Below, piece by piece: positions 48,801 to 59,574 of a DNA stretch of 64,000 nucleotides (the first letter of the stretch is position 1; each line of letters opens with the position of its first letter). This DNA is from Prillingera fragicola. Lineage: Eukaryota; Basidiomycota; Tremellomycetes; Trichosporonales; Trichosporonaceae. Location of the stretch: assembly GCA_002335605.1 (NCBI GenBank), contig BEDY01000002.1, positions 682,001-746,000 on the forward strand, given 5' to 3'. A program made the position numbers and the translations under genes. The notes beneath the pieces were generated by a model. That model did no database searches and was not told where the DNA came from. It was given only the letters and a program-made list of their open reading frames with translations.

Positions 48801-51144
48801 GTGGAAGGTTGAAGTTGAGCAGGAGCCTGTCGCGACCCGCCTTTGGGTACTAGTGTGTAAATCACTCCTGGCTCTTCCTCGCGCGCAATGAACTGCGCGT
48901 TATCCTTGCTCCCAGTAAACTTGACGGGTGCCGGTGCAGAACGCACATCTGACCTCGCCGCCTCGAGAGACTCGATAATCTCCTTTTTGGTGCGCAATAG
49001 ACCCTCATTTTCCGGAGTTTCGGTGCGTTTTGAGGCTTGCTGGCTGCCGGGGCGCTGCATGGTCTGGCGGCTGTCTGTGCGCCTCTCCGGAGACTGCCGC
49101 CCCGAAGACTGAACTGCTTGCTCACTGTTACCTTGTTGCCTTCGAGCATCTGCGGGGGAGTCACGCCCCAGCGACGTGCGCGAGTTGGCTCGTGGAGGGT
49201 CTTGCTGTCGTACTCGGTCAATTGATGGGGACTCACGTCGGAGCTCGAGAGAAGTTGTCGAGCTGGCGCTATTTGGGATTGGCGAGGAGACAGCGGTGGA
49301 CGACCCGGCAGCGGCAGCCCTCCGCACTGCAGCATCAGCCGCCGCGTTTCTTTGAGCTGCGGCAGCCTTTTGCTCCGCAGCAGCCTGTTCTTGCGCTTTG
49401 CGTTGAGCGGGCGTAACAAGTTTGTAAAAGACGCCCGGCTCCTCGCTGCGCGTGACGACGTGCATTTGTCCAGCAGGAATGACTTGCACCGGCGCCGTGG
49501 CCTTGGGCAGATCTGAATGAGTATTCGTAGGCTTTTTACCCTTGGCATCGAGAGCTGCACGAGCAGCGGCCAAAATCTCGTCTTGCGTTGCCTTGCGGCC
49601 TCGCAGAAGCTCGAGGGCCTCTCGAGCTGCCGCTTCCAAGTCGTCCTTGGATGGCGCGCTGGCTCCCTTTGGCTGAAGGGTGCGCAAAACTGATTCAACT
49701 TCGGCTTGCGTTGTAGATGCAGACTCTCCGGCGGAAGCCGGTAGCGACAGCGAGGGCGCGGATTGATTGGATGGTCGGCGAGCTGCATGATCTCCCCCAA
49801 GCTCAGGTCTCAGGTCATTGACTGTAGCTGCGGGTGCCGGGCTGCTTCTTGTTCGAGCTCCTCGGCGGCCTGCTTCACGTCGTACGCGCTCCTCGAGCGA
49901 ATAACCAGCCAAGATGTCGGCGTTCCACATCCGACGGTCCTCTCGCTCGTCCTCGTCCAGCCCACTGTCGCTGTCCGAGCCACCGGCCGATACTGCGTCC
50001 GTTCTGGATCCAGTTCCGGCGAGCGGACTCGGCCGCGGCCTCTCTGTCGCTGGCGTGCGCATGGCCTCGTCAAAACTGGGAGGTGGTGTTTCTGGGATTT
50101 CGAACTCTGATTCAGCTATGCTGGGGAACGCATTGTTGGCAGAAAACGTCGGAGGAAGTCGATTGTTGGAGGATGTTGGGAATGGGAAAGGTGGAGGTGC
50201 GTCGCCTTCGGGGTCGACTTGGTTCGAGTCGGGCAAGTCTGCCATCAGCTTTCAGTTCGTATTGCGGAAAGACTTACCATCCCAGACATTTACTCGACGC
50301 ATACTGGCCCCACGCGCCAGGCCGATGGCACGGCCTTCCTCCCTGGACCGGACAGTCAGTCGCCTTGATGGTTCTTCTGGGTTGACAACCCGGAGGCGTG
50401 CTCCGCGCCGACGACGCGCAGGCTGAGGAGAGGTTGCTCTGACTTCTTCGTGTGGCGAGTTTGAAGAAAGGTGATGTAGGGATGGGGTGCTCCGCGCGTG
50501 TGGAAGTGTCTGATAGCTCCCCCGCTGGTGAAGCGGCGGGGCAGGGTGACCACCGGGCATAATCGAAGGGGGAGCCAGCAAGTTGGCGGCATATCCTCGA
50601 CCAGGAGTCGGTGATGGTGTTGGTAGCGGTCGAGACTGCTGTGTGCCACTGTTACTGGGCATGACAAACGGTGGCGAGAGCCAGTTGTTGGCGTAACCTC
50701 GATTGGAGCTGGGCCCAGCATTTGTGTAGTCACTTGGGCCGCCAAGGCTATCATTTGGGGGGTTGGGGGTTCGCACGCTTCGGACGTACGCAGAGGGGAG
50801 GATGAGTGTCGACAATGGTTCGGGGGAAGGCGTGCCCGTGACCGGGCGCGGAGCAAGTGCTAGATAGGGCTCAGGAATGGACCCACTGGATCCCGCACGG
50901 TCATGGGCACCTCCTCTGTTCTTCTTGCGCGGCTTGCGCGGTGCTGGAGACGTGTTAGCGTGGTCAATGCTCTTCGATCCTGGCGGCGCGTTCTGACGGC
51001 GCGCGGTGACAGCCAGGATACTCACTGCCAAACCCCGTCTGGTGCAACGTCAGCAACAAGACACTCGTGATTATGTCGGCAATGGTCACTCACTCTTGAT
51101 CGGCTGCCGACGCCTGCTCCGGCGTCGGCGTCGTCGCGATTCAT
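45829..51144 (-). CDS. Giant, mostly disordered RING-H2 protein (probable E3 ubiquitin ligase)
   Basis: Five exons: 51094-51144, 51026-51038 (13 nt), 50278-50979, 46226-50238 and 45829-46188, total 1712 aa. The C-terminus carries a complete RING-H2: C1650 and C1653 in NCPICLTQF, C1669, H1671, H1674, C1677 in LCGHVSHDSCARRW, then C1688 and C1691 in CMVCR, the C3H2C3 pattern. The other 1600 residues are Pro/Ser/Arg-rich and look disordered. A motif EEPGV(F/I)Y-x-LV occurs twice (near residues 525 and 730), each preceded by a helical stretch such as DEILAAARAALDAKG or KKEIIESLEAARSDV. No membrane segment is seen. E2 recruitment is expected from the RING; substrates may dock on the proline-rich part. 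The exon 2/3 joint needs the GCCAG acceptor at 50980 rather than an earlier CAG, to keep the frame. Confidence 0.85.
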
Positions 51145-52706
51145 GGCGACAGGTGCAACACCTGTGCCCCTTGCCTTGCAGTGGAGTGCTCGTGGCCAAG
51201 CGGCGCTGAAAGCACTTGCAGCATGGGGCTGTGATGAGGGGTGGGAAAGCTTTGCGTGCTGGTCCCAAGTGGATCTATGCTATGTTGTGGTGATGGAGGT
51301 GGTTGGTGGAAGCGGAACGTCCTCCGGCAACAATATGGCGAGTGGTGGGATGGATGATCCAGGCTCAGGCTCACGCCGCCGACGCCGCCACCGCTCCTGA
51401 GGCGCTGAGGGGATGCAAGTGCGTCATGGGTTGGGAGCTGGGCAGGCCTCAGCCCCGTGCATTAGACCTTGCTCTGATCAATATCACGGCCAACAAGATG
51501 CATGCTGATGCAGCTTACTGCCTGCCATTCTCAGTGTGCATCCAAGTGTTGGCTCTGCATTGCTGGCTGCAGTTTACCCTCATGCTGAAAGACACTATTT
51601 AGGTTACAGCACGTTGTCATCAGTGGCAAAGCAACTGGGTCACCGTTGCGTTCCTCCCTGGCTGTCTTGCGAAACGGCGGTTATACGGTCACGCAAAACG
51701 CTTCCTTGGGTCCCTCGACCCTTTGTCCTAGAGGGTGAACAAGTCTACGGGCATGTCCTTTTTCAGCCAGAGCCCCAACCATGATGTTATGGGGTGACGG
51801 TTGATGCGGTCTTTCCAGATTGTCCCCTCCAGCTCATGGTGATCACGGGCGAAGGTTACAAAACTATAAAGTGAGCACCCTGTCCATTGAAGCTGCACAA
51901 CTCTTGCGTACAGGCGTGGCACTCGCCAGTTAACTGCTGCAGGAGTCAGGTGGATCCATATGCCATATGCCATATGCCTTAGGCCATAGGCAAGTGGCTT
52001 GCGACGCACGGCGGACATATTCGCATGTGCTTGGCATGCTCCTGCATTTTGATTCATGAATATCAGCTATCTGCAGTGGCACGGGGGCCCCTAATGTTCC
52101 GTCTCACTACGCTTGCCAGGCCGGCTGGTGCTCTGTACGACCGCCTTAGACGCATATTGCCTACCTCGGCCCCGCCTGGCATAAGGGCGAAGTACCCAGG
52201 CTTTCTGTAAAGCGTTTATGTGAGCACCTAGCCATAAGGTCAGCGAAAGTGTCGACGACCACCCCCATCGGAGCTGTCGCAGGCAGACTAGGGGCAGGGC
52301 CAAGTAACCCCATTATGCGAGCAAGCACACGAATACCAGGTGACACCTCTCCGGCAAAAGAGACGTCGGCACTGGTGGCGATTTATTTATTTATTGTGGA
52401 TGTGCCTTATATCGTTCCCCCAACTTCAAGGGGCACAAGCACACGAACTCCACTTTGTACAGCGTCTCAAAATCACTCTCGGGCTAAGCAGGTAATCACT
52501 GTACCAGCAGGGCAGCGCAGAGACGAAGCATCGTGATACAGCTGAAGAACAGCGAGACTTGCTGTCAGCGTCCGCCACTCGATTTCGCTGGCAATGAAAC
52601 CCGGCGCACATTCAGGAACACTCTTCTGCATCGCCCGTAATGAAACTCGGAAAAGTCAGGACCGTTCTCGCTAATAGTTCGTACACGCTCTTGCCAAAAA
52701 GCACGT
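51145..52706. other. Intergenic region between glutamine-synthetase-like and RING genes (1.6 kb)
   Basis: Holds the RING gene promoter and the 3' region of the synthetase-like gene. It contains a short CCATATG tandem repeat and an ATTT run (52381-52395). No coding sequence is supported. Confidence 0.55.
51956..51990. repeat. 7-bp CCATATG tandem repeat
   Basis: Three exact CCATATG units at 51956-51976 are followed by two degenerate units (CCTTAGG, CCATAGG) to 51990. It lies about 700 bp from the nearest gene; a simple microsatellite. Confidence 0.8.
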
Positions 52707-54486
52707 CTAAGCGAGCTCCATGTAGCGTTCCACTGAAATTGCCGTCAGCAAACGAACCACGAAGACGCGCAAAACTTACTCTCCCAGTTGGTGACCGTAC
52801 GCTGGAACACTTCCAGCTCGTGCTGGCGAGTGCCGCCAAAGTGGTCAACCAAAAAGTCACCAAAGACCTCACGCGCAATACTGTCCTTGCGCATGAACGC
52901 CGCGGTAGCGCTCTCAAGAGTAATCGGCAGCTTGACCAGAGTCTCACGCGTAACGCCGGGCGAGCCAATCGGCCCGTACGGAAGCTTGATCTTGCGCTCG
53001 ATGCCCCGGAGGCCGAGGCCGTAGATTGCCGCGAGCGCATAGTGCGTGTTCATGTCTGCGCCAGGAATGCGAACCTCGAAGCGAGTGGCATAGTCCGGCA
53101 CACCAGGCGCACAGAGGATACGGATCGAAGCCGCGCGAGAATCGTAACCGTAGCTGGCAGTGTCGGGTGCCCAGTACTGCTCGCCACCAAGGAGACGCTT
53201 GTAGGAGTTGATGTTGGGGCACATCATAGGGATGACTTGGGTCAACAATTTTACGTCACGCGCAGCTTACCGTCAGGAAGACCCTCAAGAAGACCAGCAA
53301 GGAACCACTCGGCCTCCTGCGACAGGTACTTCAAATCCTTGAACTCGGCACTCTCCCTGCCGGCGCCCGCCGATTCCTCCTTGGTTGGAGCAAAGATGTT
53401 GCGGCCTTCCTTGTCGCGTAGCGACACGTGAATGTGTCCAGAGCAGCCTGACATCTACAAAGTGAGTTTCAATTGCAAGTTTGCCCACTCACGTCGGTCC
53501 ATGGCTTTGCCATGAACGTGGGCATAATGTCGTGCCTCATACCAACGCTCTTGGCGACGAGCTTGAAGAGCAGAGCATTGTCGGCCATGCGAGCGGCATC
53601 CGTGTACGCGAGGGCCGTCTCGTAGACGCCGGGGCCAGTCTCCGTGTCTATTACTGGTCAGAGCACAGACCAGCATGCCAGAGATACGCACGGTGACCCT
53701 CAATCTCAATACCGAACGTTGCCGCTTCCCTGTACAGGTCGTAAAAGTAGGCCTTGTTCAATGTGGTGCGGAGCAGAGAATAACCGTGGTCTGGGTCTTA
53801 GCAACATTCGGGGCGACTGAGAACGTACTTCCAGGGGTAAGAGGAGAGAGGTTTACCCAGTTCTTCGAGTCGACAGTCCGCGGCGTCTCGGCAAACTGAA
53901 AGTACTGCCCGGTCAGACTCCACATCCCATCACTCGGCTCACCTCAAATTCAGCTCCAGCCATGCATGCCCAGCCCTTTGACTCTGCGCCGGCAATAACC
54001 TTGTCGAGCACGCTGCGAGGATCAACAGGGAGGGGCTTTCCTGTGCCCTGGTCCTCAAAGCGAACGAGGAAAAAGGGAATGTTGTCCTCCCAAGGGAGGC
54101 GGCGGTAAGTGTGCATATCAACTTTTGCGATAAGGTCACGGTATCCGTTCGAGCGATTGGACACTAGAAGCTCGGTGCCATAAGTCTGGTCGTGCACTTG
54201 CTGTTAGCGCTGTCACACGAGCGGCTGCAACTCACTGTCCCATCCGAAGACAACGCCGCAAAAGCCAAAGCTCGAGGCCGCTGCCGACAGAAACTTGGAC
54301 TTGGACATGACCTTGCCTCGGAGGATGCCATCGACGTCGACGCCTGTTTGTCTCATTGGTTGTGCGCAAGTGTGGCTGATAAAACATAGGACACGCACCT
54401 GCGATCTTGACCATGATGTCATCTTTTAGGAGCTCCTTGAGCTCCTCAATCGAGCGTGGGGCATCAGCAGTGGGCGAGGGCGGCAT
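52707..54486 (-). CDS. Type-I/FluG-like glutamine synthetase homologue
   Basis: Nine exons: 54399-54486, 54236-54343, 53943-54196, 53829-53895, 53692-53790, 53493-53647, 53271-53454, 52780-53235 and 52707-52732, total 478 aa. Spliced motifs follow the GS-I order: VDVDGILRGK, WACMAGAEFE (metal-site glutamates), NLSPLTPGNHGYSLLR, GHHTETGPGVYE, MPTFMAKPW, SGCSGHIHVSL (ATP site), NINSYKRL, SIRILCAPG, TRFEVRIPGADMN and the end NWEMERYMELA. Canonical fungal glutamine synthetase is the shorter type II enzyme (about 360 aa); this one resembles the C-terminal part of FluG and bacterial GlnA-like ligases, so the amine substrate may not be ammonia. No FluG-type amidohydrolase domain precedes it. Two introns end in AAG. 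It is divergent from UNG1, with 353 bp between starts. Confidence 0.9.
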
Positions 54487-54839
54487 TGTAGTTGAGACGA
54501 GTGAATAAAAGGCGAATGGACAGAGTAAGAAGGTGAGAGGGAGGTGTGGATGGGCAAACAGTTGCTTGTTGCGAATGGGGGATGAGGGAACAATCCGAGA
54601 GGCTCGTCATTACCCGCCGTTCCGCTCAAGACGTGGGGCCCGGAATGCCATGCCCGTCAATAGATTCCCACGGTGGTCTTCAAGTTTCAAATTGAAGCCG
54701 CTAATGTGTGCCAAGACAGTCGCGTCACCTTTTACGCGACTTGCCACCCTTGAACCGGCCTTCAGTCCATTAAGCACCACCAGCTTCTAGCTCCACGAGC
54801 TGTTCTCCGTTCCCACTACACCAAAGTAGCCACAGCGCA
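54487..54839. promoter_or_regulatory. Divergent promoter, GS-like / UNG1
   Basis: 353 bp between divergent start codons hold both promoters. No conspicuous motif is seen. Confidence 0.5.
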
Positions 54840-56263
54840 ATGTCCAAATCGATTGCGGCCTATTTCATCCCTGCAAACGGCACTGCAGCTCCGGCTCCGG
54901 TCACGGTCGCGGTCGCAGCAGCCACATCGAAGCGTGCTTTGACCACCAGCGGCGGTAAGGCTGCAGCCAAGGAGGATGTTCCTCCTGCCAAACGAACCAA
55001 AGTTGTGGCAACTTGTAAGAAGCTCAAAAGTTCCAAACTCTGACCAGAATAGCTGGCTCTCCTACTGTCTCCATTCCGAAAGCTACCACCCGCGCCGACT
55101 TGCGTGCGTCTCTGGAGCAGCACCCTACCATTCTCCCACTGTTGGAGCTCGAGCTCGAGACTCTGGGGGAAGACTGGCTACTCGCCCTTCAAGATGAGCT
55201 TACCAAGCCATACTTTTTGAAGGTCAGTGACTAGAAAGTTCGGCCGCTGAACGTTTGTACAGCTGAAAACGTTTCTTGCCTCCGAGCGCGACAGCAAAAA
55301 GCAAGTCTTCCCTCCAGGTAAGTGTTACTCTAGCAGCACCAGCTGACGACTTAGCTGAAGACATTTACTCTTGGTCACGTCTCTGCCCACTCAAGGACAT
55401 TCGTGTCATTATCGTTGGTATGTGACAGCAGTCTATGACGGCGCTGACCCGACAGGTCAGGACCCGTACCACGTGAGCTAGAGGACCTGCACGGAGCCAG
55501 GCTCCTGAGTATCCACACGCTGACAATGATACAGGATGATGGACAAGCGCATGTAGGTCCTTGGTGGTCTAGGACGGCAGCCACTCACAGACAACAGCTA
55601 ACCCTACAGGGCTTGGCCTTCTCAGTTCGCCCTGGCGTCAAGATTCCACCCTCATTGCGCAACATGTACAAGGAGCTCGCTGCCGAGATTTCTGGATTCA
55701 ACATTCCAAAGACTGGGTGAGTTTCAGCACTTTACCGGCGCTTTGAGCACTATGCGGAGGCACGGCAGTTGGCACAGGACGACGCTCATGACGCAGTGAT
55801 CTGACCGAATGGGCGAAGCATGGTGTGCTTCTCCTCAACTCTGCACTTACGGTGCAGGCGCACAAGGTATGCCTCGGCATTGCGTTCACTGCACTAACTC
55901 AACCCACAGGCTGGCTCCCACGCTTCTCAAGGTTGGGATATGTTTACCCGTGCTGTCCTTCAAGCTGTTACCACCCGCGTGGCTGGCGGAAAAGGCGAGC
56001 CCGGTGCCAATGGCCTCGTACTCATGGCGTGGGGCGCGCACGCTGCAAAGATGATTGCCACATTGGACACTGTAGGTCCCTACCATCGATACCAATCTCA
56101 CCCTTCACAGAAGCGGCATCTCGTCCTCAAGTCTGCGCACCCCAGCCCGCTTTCTGCCAGCCGCGGCTTTTTTGGCAACGACCACTTTAAGAAGAGCAAC
56201 GAGTGGCTTCGCGAACGCTATGGAGCGGGCGGCGGCATTGACTGGAAGAGTCTTGGTGCGTAG
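54840..56263 (+). CDS. UNG1: Uracil-DNA glycosylase, family 1
   Basis: Ten exons (54840-55014, 55053-55222, 55263-55317, 55355-55417, 55456-55472, 55535-55552, 55610-55716, 55797-55866, 55910-56071, 56111-56263) encode 329 aa. The start [11 protein letters not shown] resembles a PCNA-interacting PIP-like end (S-x-x-x-YF). Family motifs are the water-activating GQDPYH (155-160, D157), [20 protein letters not shown], the uracil-recognition [17 protein letters not shown], and the DNA-intercalation loop [13 protein letters not shown] with H289. The enzyme removes uracil from DNA to start base-excision repair. Basic KR stretches (PPAKRTK) could direct nuclear import. GQDPYH and the following DDGQAH are encoded by exons of 17 and 18 nt, so a scan of long open frames misses this gene entirely. 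All junctions keep phase. Confidence 0.95.
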
Positions 56264-57702
56264 GATGTCCGTCCACCAGATTGAGTGTTTCTATTCCAGG
56301 GTTGGAGGGCCGCTGTGCTATCTTGGCAGCTGGCCTACGTTGTCATCGAGAATGTGTACCAGTATATCTATGCAAGTGTCCGAACGTCTACCTTGGCGGC
56401 AGGCAGTGCCCCAGAAATGGCATGCCTGTGGTGTCGCGACTTCAGTTCAGTCGCCTTGAACTCACCAACGCCGGAGAATGACGACGAGCCATTTCGCAGA
56501 GGTCCAGCGAGTGACTTCCGTTCGCTCTTGGTCGCGCCCCATGCACATCATCACTCCTGACGTCTCCCGTGGACACTCTCATCTTGAGACGTGCTACGGT
56601 GGGAGGGCGAAACCGGAGTCAGGGCGACCACTAAGACCATGCCGAACACCTGGACTCGGTGTGATTTGCAGTGGCGTCTCCGGCAGCAGGGTATCGATAA
56701 ACTTCCAGTTGGTACCTCTGCTGTTCGCTGCTGCTAAAGATTCTACCCGAAACATGATCATCCCAAGATTGTCTTATTTGGATGCATTGGCAAATCTCTC
56801 TCACTACTTGTCGCAGATGATCGCACAACTCTACCCTTATCGGAACAACCTTGCAGACATCAGACATGGCGACCGCAACTAGCACCAGGGGCTCGGAAAC
56901 ACCCAAGACCTCCTCGTGAATAGGAGGCGCCGCGAACCAGGCTGCGCAACAGGCGCGGGAAAGACTATCAATAGAACATCGGTACGCGTTCGGTAGTTGA
57001 TGAATCCCTGGTTGTCCAGAGGAAACAACCAACTCGATCCTAGTGCTGGGCAGCGTTTCAGTTCTTAGCATGCGATGCCTCACCCTCAACACATGCCGAG
57101 CACGACGAAAGAGGGCTGCGGAGACACAGGCGCCCATATCGGCACAGCTCCACAGGCCACAGGCGAAACGATCCACCTGCGGATGGCCCGCCACAGGGCG
57201 CGCGTCGTGACATGTGCATAGTAGTGCGCCTCACATCGCCTGTACCACAGCACTGTGCCATCGCACCACACCGTGTCGGGAAGGCAGTCGATCTCGAGAA
57301 AGGGAGCTTCTTAGCCTGACTCGAGAGGGTTGATTGACTCACGGGTCTGCAGCTTCTGGCCTGTTCGAGACCTCGGCTCACACCCAACAGCCCTCCTGTC
57401 CTGCACGACATGTCGTTGTCGACGTCGTTCAGCATGGTCCCCCTTCATTCCCTATTTTAACATTGAGAAGGTGCCTCCAGTACCTGCCTTCTTCTAACCT
57501 TACCCACCTCTGCTACGACAGTTTGCAGCTTTTTCTGCCTTGCAGCCCCCAATATCAGCTATAAGTATAGGCAAACCCCACGCTCGCTTTACACTCCATC
57601 GGCCCCCTCTCTCCCTTCTTCTAAAACGTGGCTCTTGATATCGACTCACGCTCCCTGGCTCCTCTCCCAGTCTCTCCTTACTTCGGTCAAACCCTTATCG
57701 CA
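56264..57702. other. Intergenic region upstream of the CPL1-like gene (1.4 kb)
   Basis: Between the UNG1 stop and the CPL1-like start, same strand. Frames up to 187 codons show no domain. The last 250 bp are pyrimidine-rich. A TATA-like element is listed separately. No other gene supported. Confidence 0.55.
57560..57567 (+). promoter_or_regulatory. TATA-like element of the CPL1-like gene
   Basis: TATAAGTA lies 143 nt before the ATG, followed by a pyrimidine-rich leader. Position and sequence fit a TATA box; not tested. Confidence 0.4.
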
Positions 57703-58706
57703 ATGAAACTCTCTGCTGTGGTTGCGGCTGCTGCGGCTGCTCTCCTTGCCGCCCCCGAGGTGGCTGCCGGTGGTATCTCGCTCAAGATTGGTGCTTTCTC
57801 CAACTGGGGCTGTGGCTCCAGCGGTGCTACCACTCAGGCCAAGAGCCGCTGCACCAGCTCGTCTTCCTTCTTTGTGAACCACAGGGCAAACGGCCAGACT
57901 CTGTGCTCTTCCGTTCAGACCCGTGCGACGTAAGTGGCACTTGTGCAGGATCAACCACCACATGGTCATGACCTAGCAGTTGCTGACAAACCAGCCCAAA
58001 GAACATTGTTTGCCCCTTCAACTGGAGCCAGCACACCACCGCAAACTGCTGCATCCCCCAGAAGGAGTACCAGCAGTGCGACTGTGGTGAGGGCTTCCTC
58101 TTCTCGCAGGACTCGCTTCTGTGCAAGACTCCTACCAACACCTGTGGCGCCAACAAGTGGTACCACCCTCGCTCCAAGAAGTGCTGTGACAATTCTTGGG
58201 AGCACAACCCCCCTCGTGGCAACTGCCCCACCGGTGTCCGCTGCCCTACCAACTGGTTCTGGCACTCTGGCTCCAACTGCTGCCGTCCCCAGCACCCGCG
58301 CGCACCCGAGCCCGACTGCGACGACTGGGACGACCACAGCCAGTGCTGCGGCTCGCACAAGCCCACTCCCTCGGCTGGAGTTGGTGGCGGCGGCAAGCGT
58401 CCTCACGGCCACCGCCACCACAAGCGTGACCAGACTGCCTTCCCCCAGTCGGACATTGACGAGATTTACTGCCCCCAGAACCTCCATGCCTGCACTGTTC
58501 CTACCTCATCTGGTGTCTGGGCTTGGGAGTGCGTCGACGTCACCTCCGAGCTCCGTTCGTGCGGTGGCTGCGTCGCCGGTGGCAACGGTACCGACTGCAC
58601 TTCGATCCCCTTCGCCAACGAGGTCCAGTGCGCCAAGGGAGCCTGCATTGTCAACTCTTGCAAGGCCGGCTACAGAGCCCGGGGCTCCACTTGCGTCGCC
58701 ATGTAA
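57703..58706 (+). CDS. CPL1: Secreted cysteine-rich protein with C-terminal CPL1-like domain
   Basis: Exons 57703-57929 and 57995-58706 encode 312 aa. A signal peptide MKLSAVVAAAAAALLAAPEV is followed by a cysteine-rich region in which the module CP-x-NW-x-x-H-x-x-x-NCC-x-PQ occurs twice (CPFNWSQHTTANCCIPQ and CPTNWFWHSGSNCCRPQ). A Gly/His-rich linker (GGGGKRPHGHRHHKR) ends in a dibasic KR site that a Kex2-like protease could cut. The C-terminal 80 residues match the CPL1-like domain: YCPQNLHACTV, WECVDVTSELRSCGGC, GTDCTSIP, CAKGACIVNSCKAGY. In Cryptococcus neoformans Cpl1 is a secreted protein first found by a capsule phenotype and later linked to host macrophage responses. The gene has only one intron and no long ATG-started frame. 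Equivalence to Cpl1 rather than a paralogue is not proven. Confidence 0.86.
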
Positions 58707-59574
58707 TGACTCGCAATCTTCTGCCAGCACATAGACTCTTCCCGCGCTGTGCGCCACTTATAATCCCCTCCGCCTCGCGCTGTCCTCACCACGACAGCAA
58801 GGACGTTAGCCTCTTTGGAGCGAGTCGGCTCGTCTTGCCATGTAGCCACTTCGTATCTCCATAGAAACTCCTTACCTCTTCCTTGACGCGGATCGCGACA
58901 GGAATTGAGATGAAAATCCGGACATTGCAGATACCAGCCGCGGACTCATTACCGCTAACTCACCAACCCCCTTGGAGTGTTGGAGGAGCTGGCGGGTACA
59001 AATCCAGTCGAAACACGACCGAAACAAGAGACTAGTAGCTAGTAGCCGATCGAAACATAGGTGGAGCGTCAACAGGACAACACTGTACACTGTCTTGAGG
59101 ACATGTTGGGATCACCACAGCGACCGACCAGAGTGGGAGGGGTAGATTGTCGAGACACGAAACAAATCTAGGCACCGGGCGGACAGTTTGTGCCCGGCTT
59201 AGCCGCCTGCCTCTGTGCTCTGAACGGACCCAGATTGCTGCCACCCTGGGAACTGGGAACGCACGCTGCACACCCAGTGATACGGCGCACGACGGTGGGA
59301 CAGTGTGTGGGGATGGCATCGCGATCGACACGTGGAGTGTTGGCAACGCAACAGGCAACAAGGTACCTGTTCACCTCTCCCACTGCCTCCTCTCAACAAT
59401 ACTCGACATTATCTACATCTACGCTCCTTTCCAGGCTCACTCCAACTTGGGCACTCGAACGTTACCTTGCGATTCTACCCCCGATCAGTGGAACGCGCCC
59501 TCTCCTTGACGCCCGTGATACCAACGCGTCCACCACCTTTTCTTGGCTGTGCGACGACTTGCACCTAATTCACC
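58707..59574. other. Intergenic between CPL1-like gene and acidic-repeat protein
   Basis: 868 bp on the same strand between two genes; 3' UTR of the first and promoter of the second. No coding or RNA feature recognised. Confidence 0.55.
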
